DNA from: Bacillus sp. BGMRC 2118
Lineage (GTDB): Bacteria > Bacillota > Bacilli > Bacillales > SA4
DNA length: 64,000 nucleotides
Assembly (NCBI GenBank): GCA_008364785.1
Contig: VTTJ01000006.1
Location: forward strand, 248,001 to 312,000
Direction: 5' to 3'
Positions 16,456 to 24,598 of this stretch are shown here, in pieces; position 1 is the first letter of the stretch; each line of letters starts with the position of its first letter. The translations under genes were made by a program, and so were the position numbers. Under the pieces are notes generated by a model. That model worked only from the letters and a program-made list of their open reading frames with translations, ran no database searches and had not been told where the DNA came from.

Positions 16456-17985
16456 ATGAATATTAGATTCAGGCACATCGTATTGGAGAATTTTAAGAAT
16501 CACAAATCATTAGAAGTGCAGTTTGAAGACCTTACAAATATTGCAGGTCGGAATGGTGCTGGTAAGTCATCCATAGGTGATGCAATAACGTGGATATTAT
16601 TCGGAACAGATGTAATGGGTTTCAGTAAGTTTGACCCTAAGCCATCGACTGATCAAGAGGCAGAAACAGTTGTGAGATTACTTATTTCAATTGATGGAGT
16701 AGACATTCTCCTGGGACGGTCTCAAAAGAAAACAGCTAAGTATTACATAAATGAGGTGCCGGAAAAGGCAACCAAGTTTAATGAGTTAGTTTCACAGTAT
16801 TTCAATAAGGATTTATTCCTTTCACTGTTCAACCCAATCTATTTCTCAAGTCAGAGTTGGCAGGACCAAAGAAGTTTACTTCTGAGTTATGTGCGCGAAC
16901 CATTAAACAAAGAGGTACTCGAGCAACTAACAACTTATAAAGCTAAAGAGCTTGAGCCACTTCTAAAAAAATACTCACTTGATGACATTGAAAAGATTCA
17001 TCGTGATTCATTCAATAAAAGTGATAAGGCTTTCGAAAGAGCATCTGAACGAGTAATTACTCTCCAGGAGCAGTTAGAAAAGGTGCAGATTGAAAAACTC
17101 GATGTAGAGGAAGTAAACAAGCAAATCGAACAACTGATAAAGCAGCGTGATGAACTTGATGAACAGAATCATATTCGATATGAGGCAAACAACAAACGTC
17201 ATCGAATAGAAGCACAGTTGGAGCAAATTAAAGCAAATATCATGAAGCAAAAATCAGTTGTTGAATCTTCCTTAAAAGAAGTAATAAAAGATACGTGTTC
17301 AACTTGTGGACAACCTCTTGATGAAGAATCGATTAAGAAGGTTGAAGAGAAGAAAAAAGAACGAACAGCAGTAGAGGTTGAGAAAGGCAAGCAAATGGTT
17401 GCAGCTAAGAAGGGACTAGAAGAAGAACTTAGTGAGCTACCTGGTCATTATGAAATTAATCGTGAGGAGTTACTTAAACTTGATGATCAAGTTATGGAGT
17501 TGAAGTCAAAGTTATATCCACTCTCCCAACGCAAGCAACTTGAAACAGAGCTCAATGATGCTAAGGAAAACGCTCAAACATTAAGAAAAGCCAAGTTAGA
17601 TTCACAAAGCATTATCGATTCCATTAAGGATTTCAAGGCTAAGAGATCTGAATTAATGGTTAAGAAAGTTGATGACCTTTTCACTACAATCTCAGTAAGA
17701 CTTTATGAACAACTAAAGAATGGTGAAGAGAAAGCAACATTTGAAATTGAATGGAATGGCCGTCCATACAGTAAGTTGTCCACAGCCGAAAGAATAAAAT
17801 GTGGATTAGAACTAATTGAAGTGTTGAGTAAGCAATCTGATGTTGTTGCTCCTACGTTCGTTGATAATGCAGAAAGCATTCTTCATTTCACTGCACCTGT
17901 TGGACAATTGATTGTAGCTAGAGTAGTAGATTCAGAGTTAACTATAAAAACAGATTCATTGAAGGAGGAAAAAGTAAATGAGTAA
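16456..17985 (+). CDS. SbcC/RecN-like ATPase with zinc hook
   Basis: A 509-residue SMC-type ATPase, about half the length of bacterial SbcC. Walker A GRNGAGKSS (about 33-41) is at the N-terminus. Long coiled coils flank a CSTCGQP zinc hook near residue 281, and the C-terminal half-domain carries an ABC-signature-like LSTAERIKCG and a Walker-B-like TFVDNAE. It overlaps the bet gene by 8 bp, so the two products are probably made together. Family knowledge: such proteins tether and process DNA ends, usually with an SbcD nuclease, but no nuclease gene is adjacent here. Confidence 0.85.
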   Translation: MNIRFRHIVLENFKNHKSLEVQFEDLTNIAGRNGAGKSSIGDAITWILFGTDVMGFSKFDPKPSTDQEAETVVRLLISIDGVDILLGRSQKKTAKYYINEVPEKATKFNELVSQYFNKDLFLSLFNPIYFSSQSWQDQRSLLLSYVREPLNKEVLEQLTTYKAKELEPLLKKYSLDDIEKIHRDSFNKSDKAFERASERVITLQEQLEKVQIEKLDVEEVNKQIEQLIKQRDELDEQNHIRYEANNKRHRIEAQLEQIKANIMKQKSVVESSLKEVIKDTCSTCGQPLDEESIKKVEEKKKERTAVEVEKGKQMVAAKKGLEEELSELPGHYEINREELLKLDDQVMELKSKLYPLSQRKQLETELNDAKENAQTLRKAKLDSQSIIDSIKDFKAKRSELMVKKVDDLFTTISVRLYEQLKNGEEKATFEIEWNGRPYSKLSTAERIKCGLELIEVLSKQSDVVAPTFVDNAESILHFTAPVGQLIVARVVDSELTIKTDSLKEEKVNE

Positions 17986-18859
17986 AAATCAATTAGCGAC
18001 AATTAACAGTGACCAATTCGAAGGGTATTTCACACCTAAGGAATTAGAAATTGTAACAAATAGCATTGCAAAGAATGCTACAAACGAAGAACTGGCTTTA
18101 TTCATTCAGATTTGCAAAAACAATGGTCTAGATCCATTCAAGAATCACATTTACTTCATCAAGTACGGCAGCCAAATGAGTATCCAGGTATCAGTTGAAG
18201 GTATTCAATACCTAGCTCAACAACGTGAAGACTACAGAGGTATTACGACTCAGTTAGTTCATGAAAATGATGACTTCGAAGTAGATGTTGATACTGAGAC
18301 TCAGGAGTTGAAAATCACAAAGCATTCCATTAAGTTTCCTCGTGGCGCAGTTGCAGCTGCCTATGCAATTGCAAGACGTGAAGGGTTTCCAGATAAGGTA
18401 GTCATCATTGAAGCAGAAGAAGTAGAGCACTTACGAAGTAAACAGGGTAGCCAGTGGAAAACATACTTTAACGATATGTTCAAGAAGCATGCATTAAAGA
18501 GAGCGTTAAAAATGCAATTCGGTATCGAAGTAGATGATCAAGAGTCACAAGAGTCTTATGAATATGAGCCACGTCAACGGGTGGACATTACACCTAATAA
18601 CGGTGTTGAAGTTGCACAAGGAGAAATAATTGATTCAGAACAAGAGCTTGAGAATAAGTGGGCTGAGATTAATAAAAAGGCTACGGCAAAAGGCATCTCA
18701 AGAACTGACCTAAAGGGAATCATTAAGAAGAATTTTGACAAAGCAGCTAAAGAATTAACTCTTCAACAAGTAGTTGGTCTTTCAAAGATTATCGATATGC
18801 AGCCTGAAGTAGTCGAAGACAACCAGGAAGAAATCGACTTTAGTCAATACGAGCAATAA
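17978..18859 (+). CDS. bet: Bet-type single-strand annealing recombinase
   Basis: A 293-residue annealing protein of the lambda Bet/RecT superfamily. It pairs complementary single strands during phage recombination and replication. The N-terminal core IQICKNNGLDPFKNHIYFIKYG and the SIQVSVEGIQYLAQQREDYRG region are hallmarks of the Bet group. The C-terminus is acidic (about 240-293). GGAGG precedes ATG 17978 inside the end of the ATPase gene. The expected Exo or YqaJ nuclease partner is absent. Confidence 0.9.
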   Translation: MSKNQLATINSDQFEGYFTPKELEIVTNSIAKNATNEELALFIQICKNNGLDPFKNHIYFIKYGSQMSIQVSVEGIQYLAQQREDYRGITTQLVHENDDFEVDVDTETQELKITKHSIKFPRGAVAAAYAIARREGFPDKVVIIEAEEVEHLRSKQGSQWKTYFNDMFKKHALKRALKMQFGIEVDDQESQESYEYEPRQRVDITPNNGVEVAQGEIIDSEQELENKWAEINKKATAKGISRTDLKGIIKKNFDKAAKELTLQQVVGLSKIIDMQPEVVEDNQEEIDFSQYEQ

Positions 18860-18861
18860 AC

Positions 18862-19041
18862 ATGAACAATGTTCCATTTAAAGTATTACTTCCTATGAAA
18901 ATATGGAACTTGAAAGAGAGTGATCCAGAGCGATTCCCTAAAGGGGTCCTCTGGTACATGAAACGATATCCACACTATAAGGTGTTGAAGGTAGTTGATG
19001 GTTTTGCCATCTGTGAAAAGAAAGATACAAAGATGTTTTAA
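18862..19041 (+). CDS. Small conserved-looking phage protein
   Basis: A 59-residue protein starting MNNVPFKVLLPMKIWNLKE, rich in aromatic and basic residues (WYMKRYPHYKVLKVV). It begins 2 bp after the bet stop codon. The bet terminal codons provide only a weak purine-rich ribosome site. Its stop is followed directly by the AAGGAGGTG of the replication gene. Function unknown. Confidence 0.55.
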   Translation: MNNVPFKVLLPMKIWNLKESDPERFPKGVLWYMKRYPHYKVLKVVDGFAICEKKDTKMF

Positions 19042-19055
19042 AGGAGGTGTTGGGC

Positions 19056-19841
19056 TTGGCGGATGTTCAACCGGAAAAGGGCTTTACAAGGATTGCACAT
19101 AAAATCTTAGAAGAGACGATGAAACTGAAGCTAAGTCCAACTCAACACAAAATTATATTAGCTGTTTGGAGGTATACCTACGGTTTTAGTCGGAAGTCAC
19201 ATGAAATGTCATTAACTTTTCTTTCTGATCTAACCCAGGTACATAAACAGCAAATAAAAAACGAGCTAGACAAATTGATTGATAGAAACATAATCAATGT
19301 TGTTGGAGAAGCTACAAATAGAAAATCGAGAAAACTATCCTTCAACAAGAACTATGATGAATGGGATTCAGTTGGAGTAAGTGAAATTACTGACTCAAAA
19401 AAATCTAGAGTAAGTAAAAACGTTGACTCTAGAGTAAATGATTCTACTGACTCTAGAGTAAGTGAAATCACTGACCAAGATATAAATAACTTAAAGAAAA
19501 ATATAAAGAAAAAGGATGATGATATGAATAATCCATTTAGTGAATATGAAATGAATTTCGGTTTTCCTTCACAAATGTTAATTCAAGAATTTAATTACTG
19601 GATCGATGAAAGTCAGTTCAAAGAGCCTGAAGCAATTATATGCGAGGTTGTTACGAGAGCAAAATTACAATCTCCAAGGAATCCAGCAAAATATGTTACT
19701 AAGATTCTCGAAGATTTACATCGAATGGAGCTTTACACATTAGAAGCAGTTAGGCAGCATAATGAAAAGTTCGATTCTAAAGTCAAATCTAATACAGGTA
19801 AACATCAAAAACAGAATGAAATTAATTGGGAGAAGTTGTAA
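19056..19841 (+). CDS. Phage replication initiator, O-protein-like
   Basis: A 261-residue initiator. The N-terminal 100 residues form the winged-helix domain of the phage replication protein O family (FTRIAHKILEETMKLKLSPTQHKIILAVWRYTYGF). A repeat-encoded linker (SRVSxxxD units) follows, then a C-terminal domain that should contact the loader or helicase. TTG at 19056 is chosen because AGGAGGT is 7 nt upstream; the GTG at 19047 overlaps the ribosome site. The next gene starts in a TAATG overlap. As in lambda, the origin probably lies inside this gene. Confidence 0.85.
   Translation: MADVQPEKGFTRIAHKILEETMKLKLSPTQHKIILAVWRYTYGFSRKSHEMSLTFLSDLTQVHKQQIKNELDKLIDRNIINVVGEATNRKSRKLSFNKNYDEWDSVGVSEITDSKKSRVSKNVDSRVNDSTDSRVSEITDQDINNLKKNIKKKDDDMNNPFSEYEMNFGFPSQMLIQEFNYWIDESQFKEPEAIICEVVTRAKLQSPRNPAKYVTKILEDLHRMELYTLEAVRQHNEKFDSKVKSNTGKHQKQNEINWEKL
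19372..19476 (+). repeat. Iterons, candidate phage replication origin
   Basis: Three 24-bp units in direct tandem (19405, 19429, 19453), each beginning CTAGAGTAA and ending TGAC, plus a fourth related unit at 19372-19395 offset by a 9-bp A-rich spacer. An A/T-rich stretch (about 19482-19520) follows immediately. In-frame 24-bp units inside an O-type gene followed by an AT-rich segment reproduce the lambda origin layout. Confidence 0.75.
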
Positions 19842-20128
19842 TGGATAGAAATCGAGTTGTTGATTTGTTTAAGATCATAAAAATGTTCTATGAAAACTTT
19901 GAAGTTAGCTCTGAAAAAGTTGATTACTGGCATTCTATTCTAAAAAAACATGATTTTAAAACAGTGGAAGAAAACCTATTACAACATGTAGAAACAAGCG
20001 TATATCCACCTAAAATTGCTGAGATTATCAAGAAGAATCATGACGACGGTGGATGGGAAATAAACCATGAACATCTTGCCAAAATGAGAGAGAGAAGAAA
20101 GGGTGTTTACGATGACCCAGGCTTTTGA
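19841..20128 (+). CDS. Replicative helicase loader/inhibitor, G39P-like
   Basis: A 95-residue protein in the position of SPP1 G39P, which loads and regulates the phage helicase and binds the initiator. The predicted all-helical N-terminus (VVDLFKIIKMFYENFEVSSEKVDYWHSILK) and the YPPKIAEIIKKN segment match the G39P-type domain. ATG 19841 overlaps the initiator stop (TAATG), with GGAGA upstream. Somewhat shorter than SPP1 G39P (126 residues). Confidence 0.7.
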   Translation: MDRNRVVDLFKIIKMFYENFEVSSEKVDYWHSILKKHDFKTVEENLLQHVETSVYPPKIAEIIKKNHDDGGWEINHEHLAKMRERRKGVYDDPGF

Positions 20129-21398
20129 AGCTGAATGCGGATTATTAGGAAGTATTCTAATCGATGAAAGCATCATGAGTGAACTTTCTTTAATGCCTGA
20201 GCACTTCGAGGAAGGAAGAAATAAGAAGATATATATTGCTATGAAGGACCTAGTTAGGGACGAGAAAGCCATTGATTTAGTAAATCTAATCTCTCAAATG
20301 GGAAGAAAAAGTATCGAGTACATCGGTGGATCATCATACTTCTCACAACTAAAAGAGAATGTTGTTTCGGTTCACTCATTTAAGAACTATGAACGAATAA
20401 TAATCGATTCTTGGAAAGCTAGATCTGCAAAGAACATCTTAAAAAATGTATATGAGGATCCAAACTTTAAGCCTGACAATTTACAACAAGTTATTAAGCA
20501 GCTGAATGAAATTGATGAATCAGGTACTCAAGAAGCATTCAATCTACAAGAATGTCTTGTGGAGATGTATGAATTACCGATTACCGAGGTACCTAAAGGT
20601 TATTCGGGTGTCGAGACCGGGTTACATGCTTTAGATGAAATGACCGATGGTTTCCAAGATGAGGATTTAATTATTGTTGGAGCTCGTCCAAGTATGGGAA
20701 AAACTGCGTTGTTACTAAACATCGCAGCTAGAGCTGGATATAAAAAGGTAATACCTATTATTTTCTCACTTGAAATGAGTGCAGCAGCATTAGTGAAAAG
20801 ACTGCTTTGCATGATAGGTAATATAGACGGAGAAAAAGCAAGGAATCCATATCATGACTTCAATGATGATGACAAAAAAGCTTGGACATTTGCAATTGGA
20901 ATTCTAGAAAGAATGAACCTGCAAATATTCGATAAGCCTGGTCAAACAGTTAACGAAATGAGAGCAAAGGTAAGACAGATAAAAAAGGCTAATCCAGATA
21001 GTAAGGTTCTAGTCATGATTGATTACTTAACTTTGATTAAGTCAGAGAATTATCACAACGGTAATACTAACTTACAAGTTTCAGAGATTAGTAATTCCTT
21101 AAAGGCGATGGCCAAAGAGTTTAAGAGTCCAGTAGTTTGTTTATCTCAGCTTAGTAGATCAGTAGAGGCTCGAGCAAACAAACGTCCGATGATGAGTGAT
21201 TTACGTGACTCAGGAAGTATCGAACAAGATGCTGATGTTATTGGATTCCTATACCGCGATGAATATTACAACAAAGATACTGAGAAGAAGGACATTCTTG
21301 AAATTAATATCGCTAAGCAGCGTAATGGTCCTACTGGAAAGATAGAGCTTTACTACAACAAAAAAACACAGAAGATAAAGGATCTATATGCTCGTTAA
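20112..21398 (+). CDS. dnaB: DnaB-family replicative helicase
   Basis: A 428-residue hexameric 5'-3' helicase. The N-terminal DnaB domain (EAECGLLGSILIDESIM...EHFEEGRNKKIY) and RecA-like C-terminal domain are both present, with Walker A GARPSMGKTALL (about 190-201), Walker B region VLVMIDYL, and the C-terminal LSQLSRSVEARANKRPMMSDLRDSG helicase motif. ATG 20112 is favoured over GTG 20103 by spacing to AAAGGG. Together with the initiator and loader it makes the phage independent of host helicase recruitment. Confidence 0.93.
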   Translation: MTQAFEAECGLLGSILIDESIMSELSLMPEHFEEGRNKKIYIAMKDLVRDEKAIDLVNLISQMGRKSIEYIGGSSYFSQLKENVVSVHSFKNYERIIIDSWKARSAKNILKNVYEDPNFKPDNLQQVIKQLNEIDESGTQEAFNLQECLVEMYELPITEVPKGYSGVETGLHALDEMTDGFQDEDLIIVGARPSMGKTALLLNIAARAGYKKVIPIIFSLEMSAAALVKRLLCMIGNIDGEKARNPYHDFNDDDKKAWTFAIGILERMNLQIFDKPGQTVNEMRAKVRQIKKANPDSKVLVMIDYLTLIKSENYHNGNTNLQVSEISNSLKAMAKEFKSPVVCLSQLSRSVEARANKRPMMSDLRDSGSIEQDADVIGFLYRDEYYNKDTEKKDILEINIAKQRNGPTGKIELYYNKKTQKIKDLYAR

Positions 21399-21615
21399 AG
21401 ATTTGTACAATCAAGCCATTGAACATAAAGCAGACTCCTTATTATTACTCTTAGATTTTCTAATTCTAGAAAAAGGAGTCCTATCGTTTGAAGATGATCA
21501 GAGTAAACTCCAACACTTTATGCAGGAAAAGTACAGAGCTTATACAGACAAGCATCTACTGGAATATAAGCAGAAACTTGATGCTGCTAAGAAAGGAGGT
21601 TTAATCAATGTCTAA
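21388..21615 (+). CDS. Small phage protein, unknown
   Basis: A 75-residue, largely helical acidic protein beginning inside the end of the helicase gene (11-bp overlap) and overlapping the next gene by 8 bp. A Leu-rich segment (ADSLLLLLDFLILEKG) suggests a buried helix or protein contact. No family recognised. Confidence 0.6.
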   Translation: MLVKDLYNQAIEHKADSLLLLLDFLILEKGVLSFEDDQSKLQHFMQEKYRAYTDKHLLEYKQKLDAAKKGGLINV

Positions 21616-21838
21616 TATTCTTGATAAGATTCAGCTAGAAACCAAATGCAAAAAGTGTAAGTCTTCTGGAACAGTAATTGCACATACCGGAAGGATAATC
21701 ACAATGGGGTGCAATGAGTATGGATGTACCCATGAATGGCAAACACTTTCGCAGATATGTCATAGCTGCAATAAACCAAATGGTTATGCAACCAAAGGAT
21801 TATGTCGGAGTTGTTACCAAGATAGACCGCTTAAATAA
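21608..21838 (+). CDS. Small zinc-ribbon protein
   Basis: A 76-residue protein with four CxxC-type pairs (CKKC, CNEYGC, CHSC, CRSC), predicting two zinc-binding knuckles. It starts at ATG 21608 after AAAGGAGG. Phage zinc-ribbon proteins of this size often bind nucleic acid; the precise role is unknown. Confidence 0.65.
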   Translation: MSNILDKIQLETKCKKCKSSGTVIAHTGRIITMGCNEYGCTHEWQTLSQICHSCNKPNGYATKGLCRSCYQDRPLK

Positions 21839-21859
21839 CTTATAGATGAGGTGGAGAAA

Positions 21860-22054
21860 TTGAAAAGCCAAAATGCACTTCACCAAGAATTAAAACGTAA
21901 GGTCATCTTAGAAAAGTTACTAGAAAAAGGAATTACAAAGAGTCGGGAGGGTCAGGACATTCACGAATGTGATTATGCTGAGTTAAAGCGTGAATGGGTA
22001 ATGTTCTCTGTCCTGGATATTGATGTGGAAAACAAAGAGAGTGGGTGGTTCTAG
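21860..22054 (+). CDS. FbpA/FbpB-like small basic protein
   Basis: A 64-residue protein starting at TTG 21860, 7 nt after GGTGGAG. The core LKRKVILEKLLEKGITKSREGQDIHECDYAELKREWV resembles the Fur-regulated basic protein domain of B. subtilis FbpA/FbpB. Those host proteins assist a small RNA in iron sparing, but no Fur box is visible here and in phages the domain may serve another purpose. Confidence 0.5.
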   Translation: MKSQNALHQELKRKVILEKLLEKGITKSREGQDIHECDYAELKREWVMFSVLDIDVENKESGWF

Positions 22055-22055
22055 A

Positions 22056-22205
22056 ATGGTTGTTAGAAAATACCGTCCTATAGTTAAGGTGCTCAAGGAA
22101 AAGAAAGGTATTCCAAGCAAAATATCTGTTTCTGGACACGAATACTCTTTGGTTCACCAAGATCATATTAACGGAAGCAAAGGGAAGAAGGTGAAGAGTA
22201 AATGA
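22056..22205 (+). CDS. Small basic phage protein, unknown
   Basis: A 49-residue protein starting MVVRKYRPIVKVLKEKKG with a Lys-rich tail (KGKKVKSK). GGGTGG lies 7 nt upstream. Its last codons overlap the RuvC-like gene by 4 bp. No family recognised. Confidence 0.5.
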   Translation: MVVRKYRPIVKVLKEKKGIPSKISVSGHEYSLVHQDHINGSKGKKVKSK

Positions 22206-22744
22206 GGTTTATAGGAATTGACCCATCAACTAAAACAGGTTTTGTTGCATTGGACGAGCATGGAAATGTCCTAAAACAAAAAGAATTAACTGGAGTTGGT
22301 TCAGTAGATCCTAAACGAATGATAACTCTAATTGACGAAGTTATGGATTTTATTAGGCCAAATGATTTTATTGTGATTGAAGGGTTTGGGTATGCATCAC
22401 AACAAGCTGTTCAATTAGGTGGAATCGGTTGGGGAATAAGAACGGGATTAGCAAGGAGAGGTCATTCTTACATTGAAGCTTCGCCAAGCCAGTTAAAGAA
22501 GTTCGCCAGTGGAAAAGGAAATATGAAAAAAGATGAACTGGCTGTTCATATATACAAGAATTATGGATTTGAACACTCGAGCGACAACGTGAGGGATGCA
22601 TATGTTCTAGCTAGGATTGCAGTGGACCTGTTCAAAGTGCAACAGGGTGAAATAATAGCAGCCTACAAAAGAGAACTTGAAGTTATCGGTGCAATCTTAA
22701 ATCCAAAACCCAAACAAAAGAAAAAAGGAGCGAAAATGAAATGA
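22202..22744 (+). CDS. RuvC-like Holliday junction resolvase
   Basis: A 180-residue RNase H-fold endonuclease that would resolve branched DNA before packaging. Acidic catalytic residues are seen in IGIDPSTKTG (Asp near residue 7), VIEGFGYASQQAVQLGG (Glu near 60) and DNVRDAYVLARIA (Asp near 135-138). The length matches RuvC. Coupled to both neighbours by 4-bp overlaps. It fits with the recombination genes upstream. Confidence 0.85.
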   Translation: MRFIGIDPSTKTGFVALDEHGNVLKQKELTGVGSVDPKRMITLIDEVMDFIRPNDFIVIEGFGYASQQAVQLGGIGWGIRTGLARRGHSYIEASPSQLKKFASGKGNMKKDELAVHIYKNYGFEHSSDNVRDAYVLARIAVDLFKVQQGEIIAAYKRELEVIGAILNPKPKQKKKGAKMK

Positions 22745-23190
22745 GCCAAACAGTATTTAATGTATTCTTCAAAATGCAGCAAAAAGATGATAAGAAAGAG
22801 GTCCTTAAGTTCGAGATTAAGGGGAATGATGAAGATACACCAACAAACAGCTTACATAGCTTAGCTGGTAGCATTGTAGTCTTGAATATTGATGGGTGTA
22901 AAGCAGGGGACACTACTGCAGAGTTCATGAACATCCAACGAGATTCAAAGAAAACAACAATGAAGTTTGCTATTAAAGGAGATTCAGAGGAAAAGGCACA
23001 AGAGCTTTATAAGTATGCTGGTTGCAATGTGAAGCTTTCAATCCAACCTTCTCAGATGTCCATTGAAGAATTTTATGAAGAGCAACATGAAGGGCTGGAA
23101 TACACAATTGATCGTGACGGTAGTGTCGAGATGGAGGATAAGGATCAGATGTCATTCGATGATGTACCAGAAGGAGAATTGGTGATCTAA
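22741..23190 (+). CDS. Phage protein of unknown function with acidic tail
   Basis: A 149-residue beta-rich protein (FNVFFKMQQKDDKKEVLKFEIKG repeated in style as TTMKFAIKGDSEEKAQELY), ending in an acidic tail DQMSFDDVPEGELVI. The position among replication genes and the acidic C-terminus are reminiscent of a DNA-binding accessory protein, but I see no OB-fold signature and do not assign SSB. Confidence 0.55.
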   Translation: MSQTVFNVFFKMQQKDDKKEVLKFEIKGNDEDTPTNSLHSLAGSIVVLNIDGCKAGDTTAEFMNIQRDSKKTTMKFAIKGDSEEKAQELYKYAGCNVKLSIQPSQMSIEEFYEEQHEGLEYTIDRDGSVEMEDKDQMSFDDVPEGELVI

Positions 23191-23191
23191 T

Positions 23192-23389
23192 GTGTTAGAT
23201 CAGTACAGAAAACAAAATGCAGAAAGGGCATTGCAGATATTGGAGCAGGGTCCTATACACAGGGATGACCTTACAAGGCAATTGCAAACGTCTATTATTG
23301 AAACAGGTCATGCATTAAATCTGTTGAGTAAGGTTTATCCGGTAAGAGTCAAAGGTGAAATTATATTCATTAAGGAGGAAAAGAGATGA
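23192..23389 (+). CDS. Small helix-turn-helix-like protein
   Basis: A 65-residue protein from GTG 23192. The pattern ALQILEQGPIHRDDLTRQLQTSIIETGHALNLLSKVYPVRVKGEIIFI looks like a small winged helix. Its stop overlaps the ATG of the next gene (ATGA). Confidence 0.55.
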   Translation: MLDQYRKQNAERALQILEQGPIHRDDLTRQLQTSIIETGHALNLLSKVYPVRVKGEIIFIKEEKR

Positions 23390-23725
23390 GGTTTTTATAC
23401 AGTAGCTTTATTAGTTGTAATGGCAGCAGCATATACATGGCAGGTTCGTAAACTTGAAATCGAAACAAAGAGGGCAAAGGAAAACTACGACAGACATTGT
23501 GAACATTTTGGTACCTTAACGCTATTCGTAGTAAAGAAACTTAAAAGGAACGAACAGCTTACAGACCGATTAATTGAGGAATCAAACCTTTTAATGATGA
23601 TTCGTGATGATCTCGCTACAGAGATTGAAGGATTCAAGGTAGAACGTGAACGAGTATTGAAAGCACTACATGGCCAGAATTCCTCCAGGAAGAAGAAGGT
23701 TAGAGGGAAGAAGAAAGTATCTTAA
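23386..23725 (+). pseudogene. Membrane-anchored coiled-coil protein, start separated by a 1-nt shift
   Basis: An ideal ribosome site (AAGGAGGAAAAG) precedes ATG 23386, but that frame leaves the coding frame within a T5 tract at 23392-23396. The long frame to 23725 encodes TVALLVVMAAAYTWQVRKLEIETKRAK then a charged coiled coil. Removing one T would join them into MRFYTVALLVV..., a normal N-terminal membrane anchor. As it stands only ATG 23420 could start the frame, with half the helix and no ribosome site. Either a real frameshift, slippage-controlled expression or an assembly error. Confidence 0.55.
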
Positions 23726-23754
23726 TTTTAATTATTTACTTTATAAAAAAATAA

Positions 23755-23784
23755 AAAGAGTGTATTTAGAGATACACTCTTTCC
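23755..23784. terminator. Bidirectional terminator ending the early operon
   Basis: AAAGAGTGTAT / ATACACTCTTT, 11-bp stem with a 6-nt loop, between the plus-strand early genes and the small minus-strand frame. Confidence 0.75.
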
Positions 23785-23798
23785 TAAAACTTATGTAT

Positions 23799-23921
23799 TC
23801 AGGTTTGAGCCTCTGAACCTATACCAGAGCCACCTGTTAACATACCTGCATAGAAACTAATACTAAAAGCCCAAAGTGTTTCTGTAAACAGTGATATGAA
23901 ATTTCTTACGGTCATTTTCAT
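23799..23921 (-). CDS. 40-residue hydrophobic peptide on the minus strand
   Basis: On the minus strand GGAGG is 8 nt before ATG 23921. The peptide starts MKMTVRNFISLFTETLWAF and ends GGSGIGSEAQT. It has a basic N-terminus, a hydrophobic middle and a small polar tail, like a membrane peptide or exported pre-peptide. It is the only minus-strand gene in the early-to-late interval. The frame extends upstream to 24173 with AT-rich, hydrophobic sequence but no better ribosome site. No receptor gene of Rap or AimR type is visible nearby. Confidence 0.4.
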   Translation of the reverse strand: MKMTVRNFISLFTETLWAFSISFYAGMLTGGSGIGSEAQT

Positions 23922-24154
23922 TTGCATCGCCTCCATAAATAGTACGTCATCAGGTAATATACTGATAAATCGTAAGAAAATAAACGAAATACATGCAAAT
24001 ATGCAGATGGTAAAGAATCGAACTTTAGTTACAGACCTCAATACATAAGTGTAGTTAGTATAAATTGATTTAGTATTATCTGTCAATTCAATAAAAAAAC
24101 AAAATAAAAAAAAGACCAATATAGTACATTTTACCATATCGAGGAGGGATTTTG

Positions 24155-24598
24155 GTGGAAAAACAATTAACATTTAATCTTCCAGAGATAGACAGAGAGA
24201 GAACAAGATTAGCTGTGGAAGGTGCACTAGAGAAGTATCGTTTCTACTTACTGACCGTTCCAGAAGAGAAACTTCCTAAAGTCACTGCAACATATTCACT
24301 TGTCCCTCCTGCGAACACCAATGCATTTCATTCATCTACAGAACAAGCAGTAATTGATAAAGTGGATTTCGAAATAGAACGTGACGAATACATTGAACGG
24401 ATCCGTAGAGGAGTTAATCGTCTTGGAGCAAAGGAACGAGAGATAATATATAAACGATACCTCGATGAAGAGGAAGTTTACGACTATGAGCTATACAATG
24501 ACATAGGTATGAGTGAACGAGTTTATTATAGGAAAAAGGCTAGGATATTTTATAAGTTGGCTTTTATTTTGAGAATTGAGGTTTATAAAAGTGATTAG
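24155..24598 (+). CDS. ArpU-family late transcription regulator
   Basis: A 147-residue protein of the ArpU/autolysin-regulatory family, small sigma-like activators placed at the end of early regions and required for expression of packaging and structural genes. The C-terminal helix-turn-helix is visible (LGAKEREIIYKRYLDEEEVYDYELYNDIGMSERVYYRKKARIFYKL). GTG 24155 lies 6 nt after GGAGGG; a TTG three bases earlier is too close. It marks the boundary between early and late regions. Confidence 0.85.
   Translation: MEKQLTFNLPEIDRERTRLAVEGALEKYRFYLLTVPEEKLPKVTATYSLVPPANTNAFHSSTEQAVIDKVDFEIERDEYIERIRRGVNRLGAKEREIIYKRYLDEEEVYDYELYNDIGMSERVYYRKKARIFYKLAFILRIEVYKSD

Noticed and set aside
23922..24173. 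Longer version of the minus-strand hydrophobic frame
   Set aside because: AT-rich hydrophobic extension overlaps the ribosome site and start of the plus-strand ArpU gene and has no good start signal of its own.
23799..24598. Arbitrium (AimP/AimR) communication locus
   Set aside because: The small peptide lacks a typical AimP C-terminal hexapeptide, and neither neighbouring protein has the TPR repeats of AimR.
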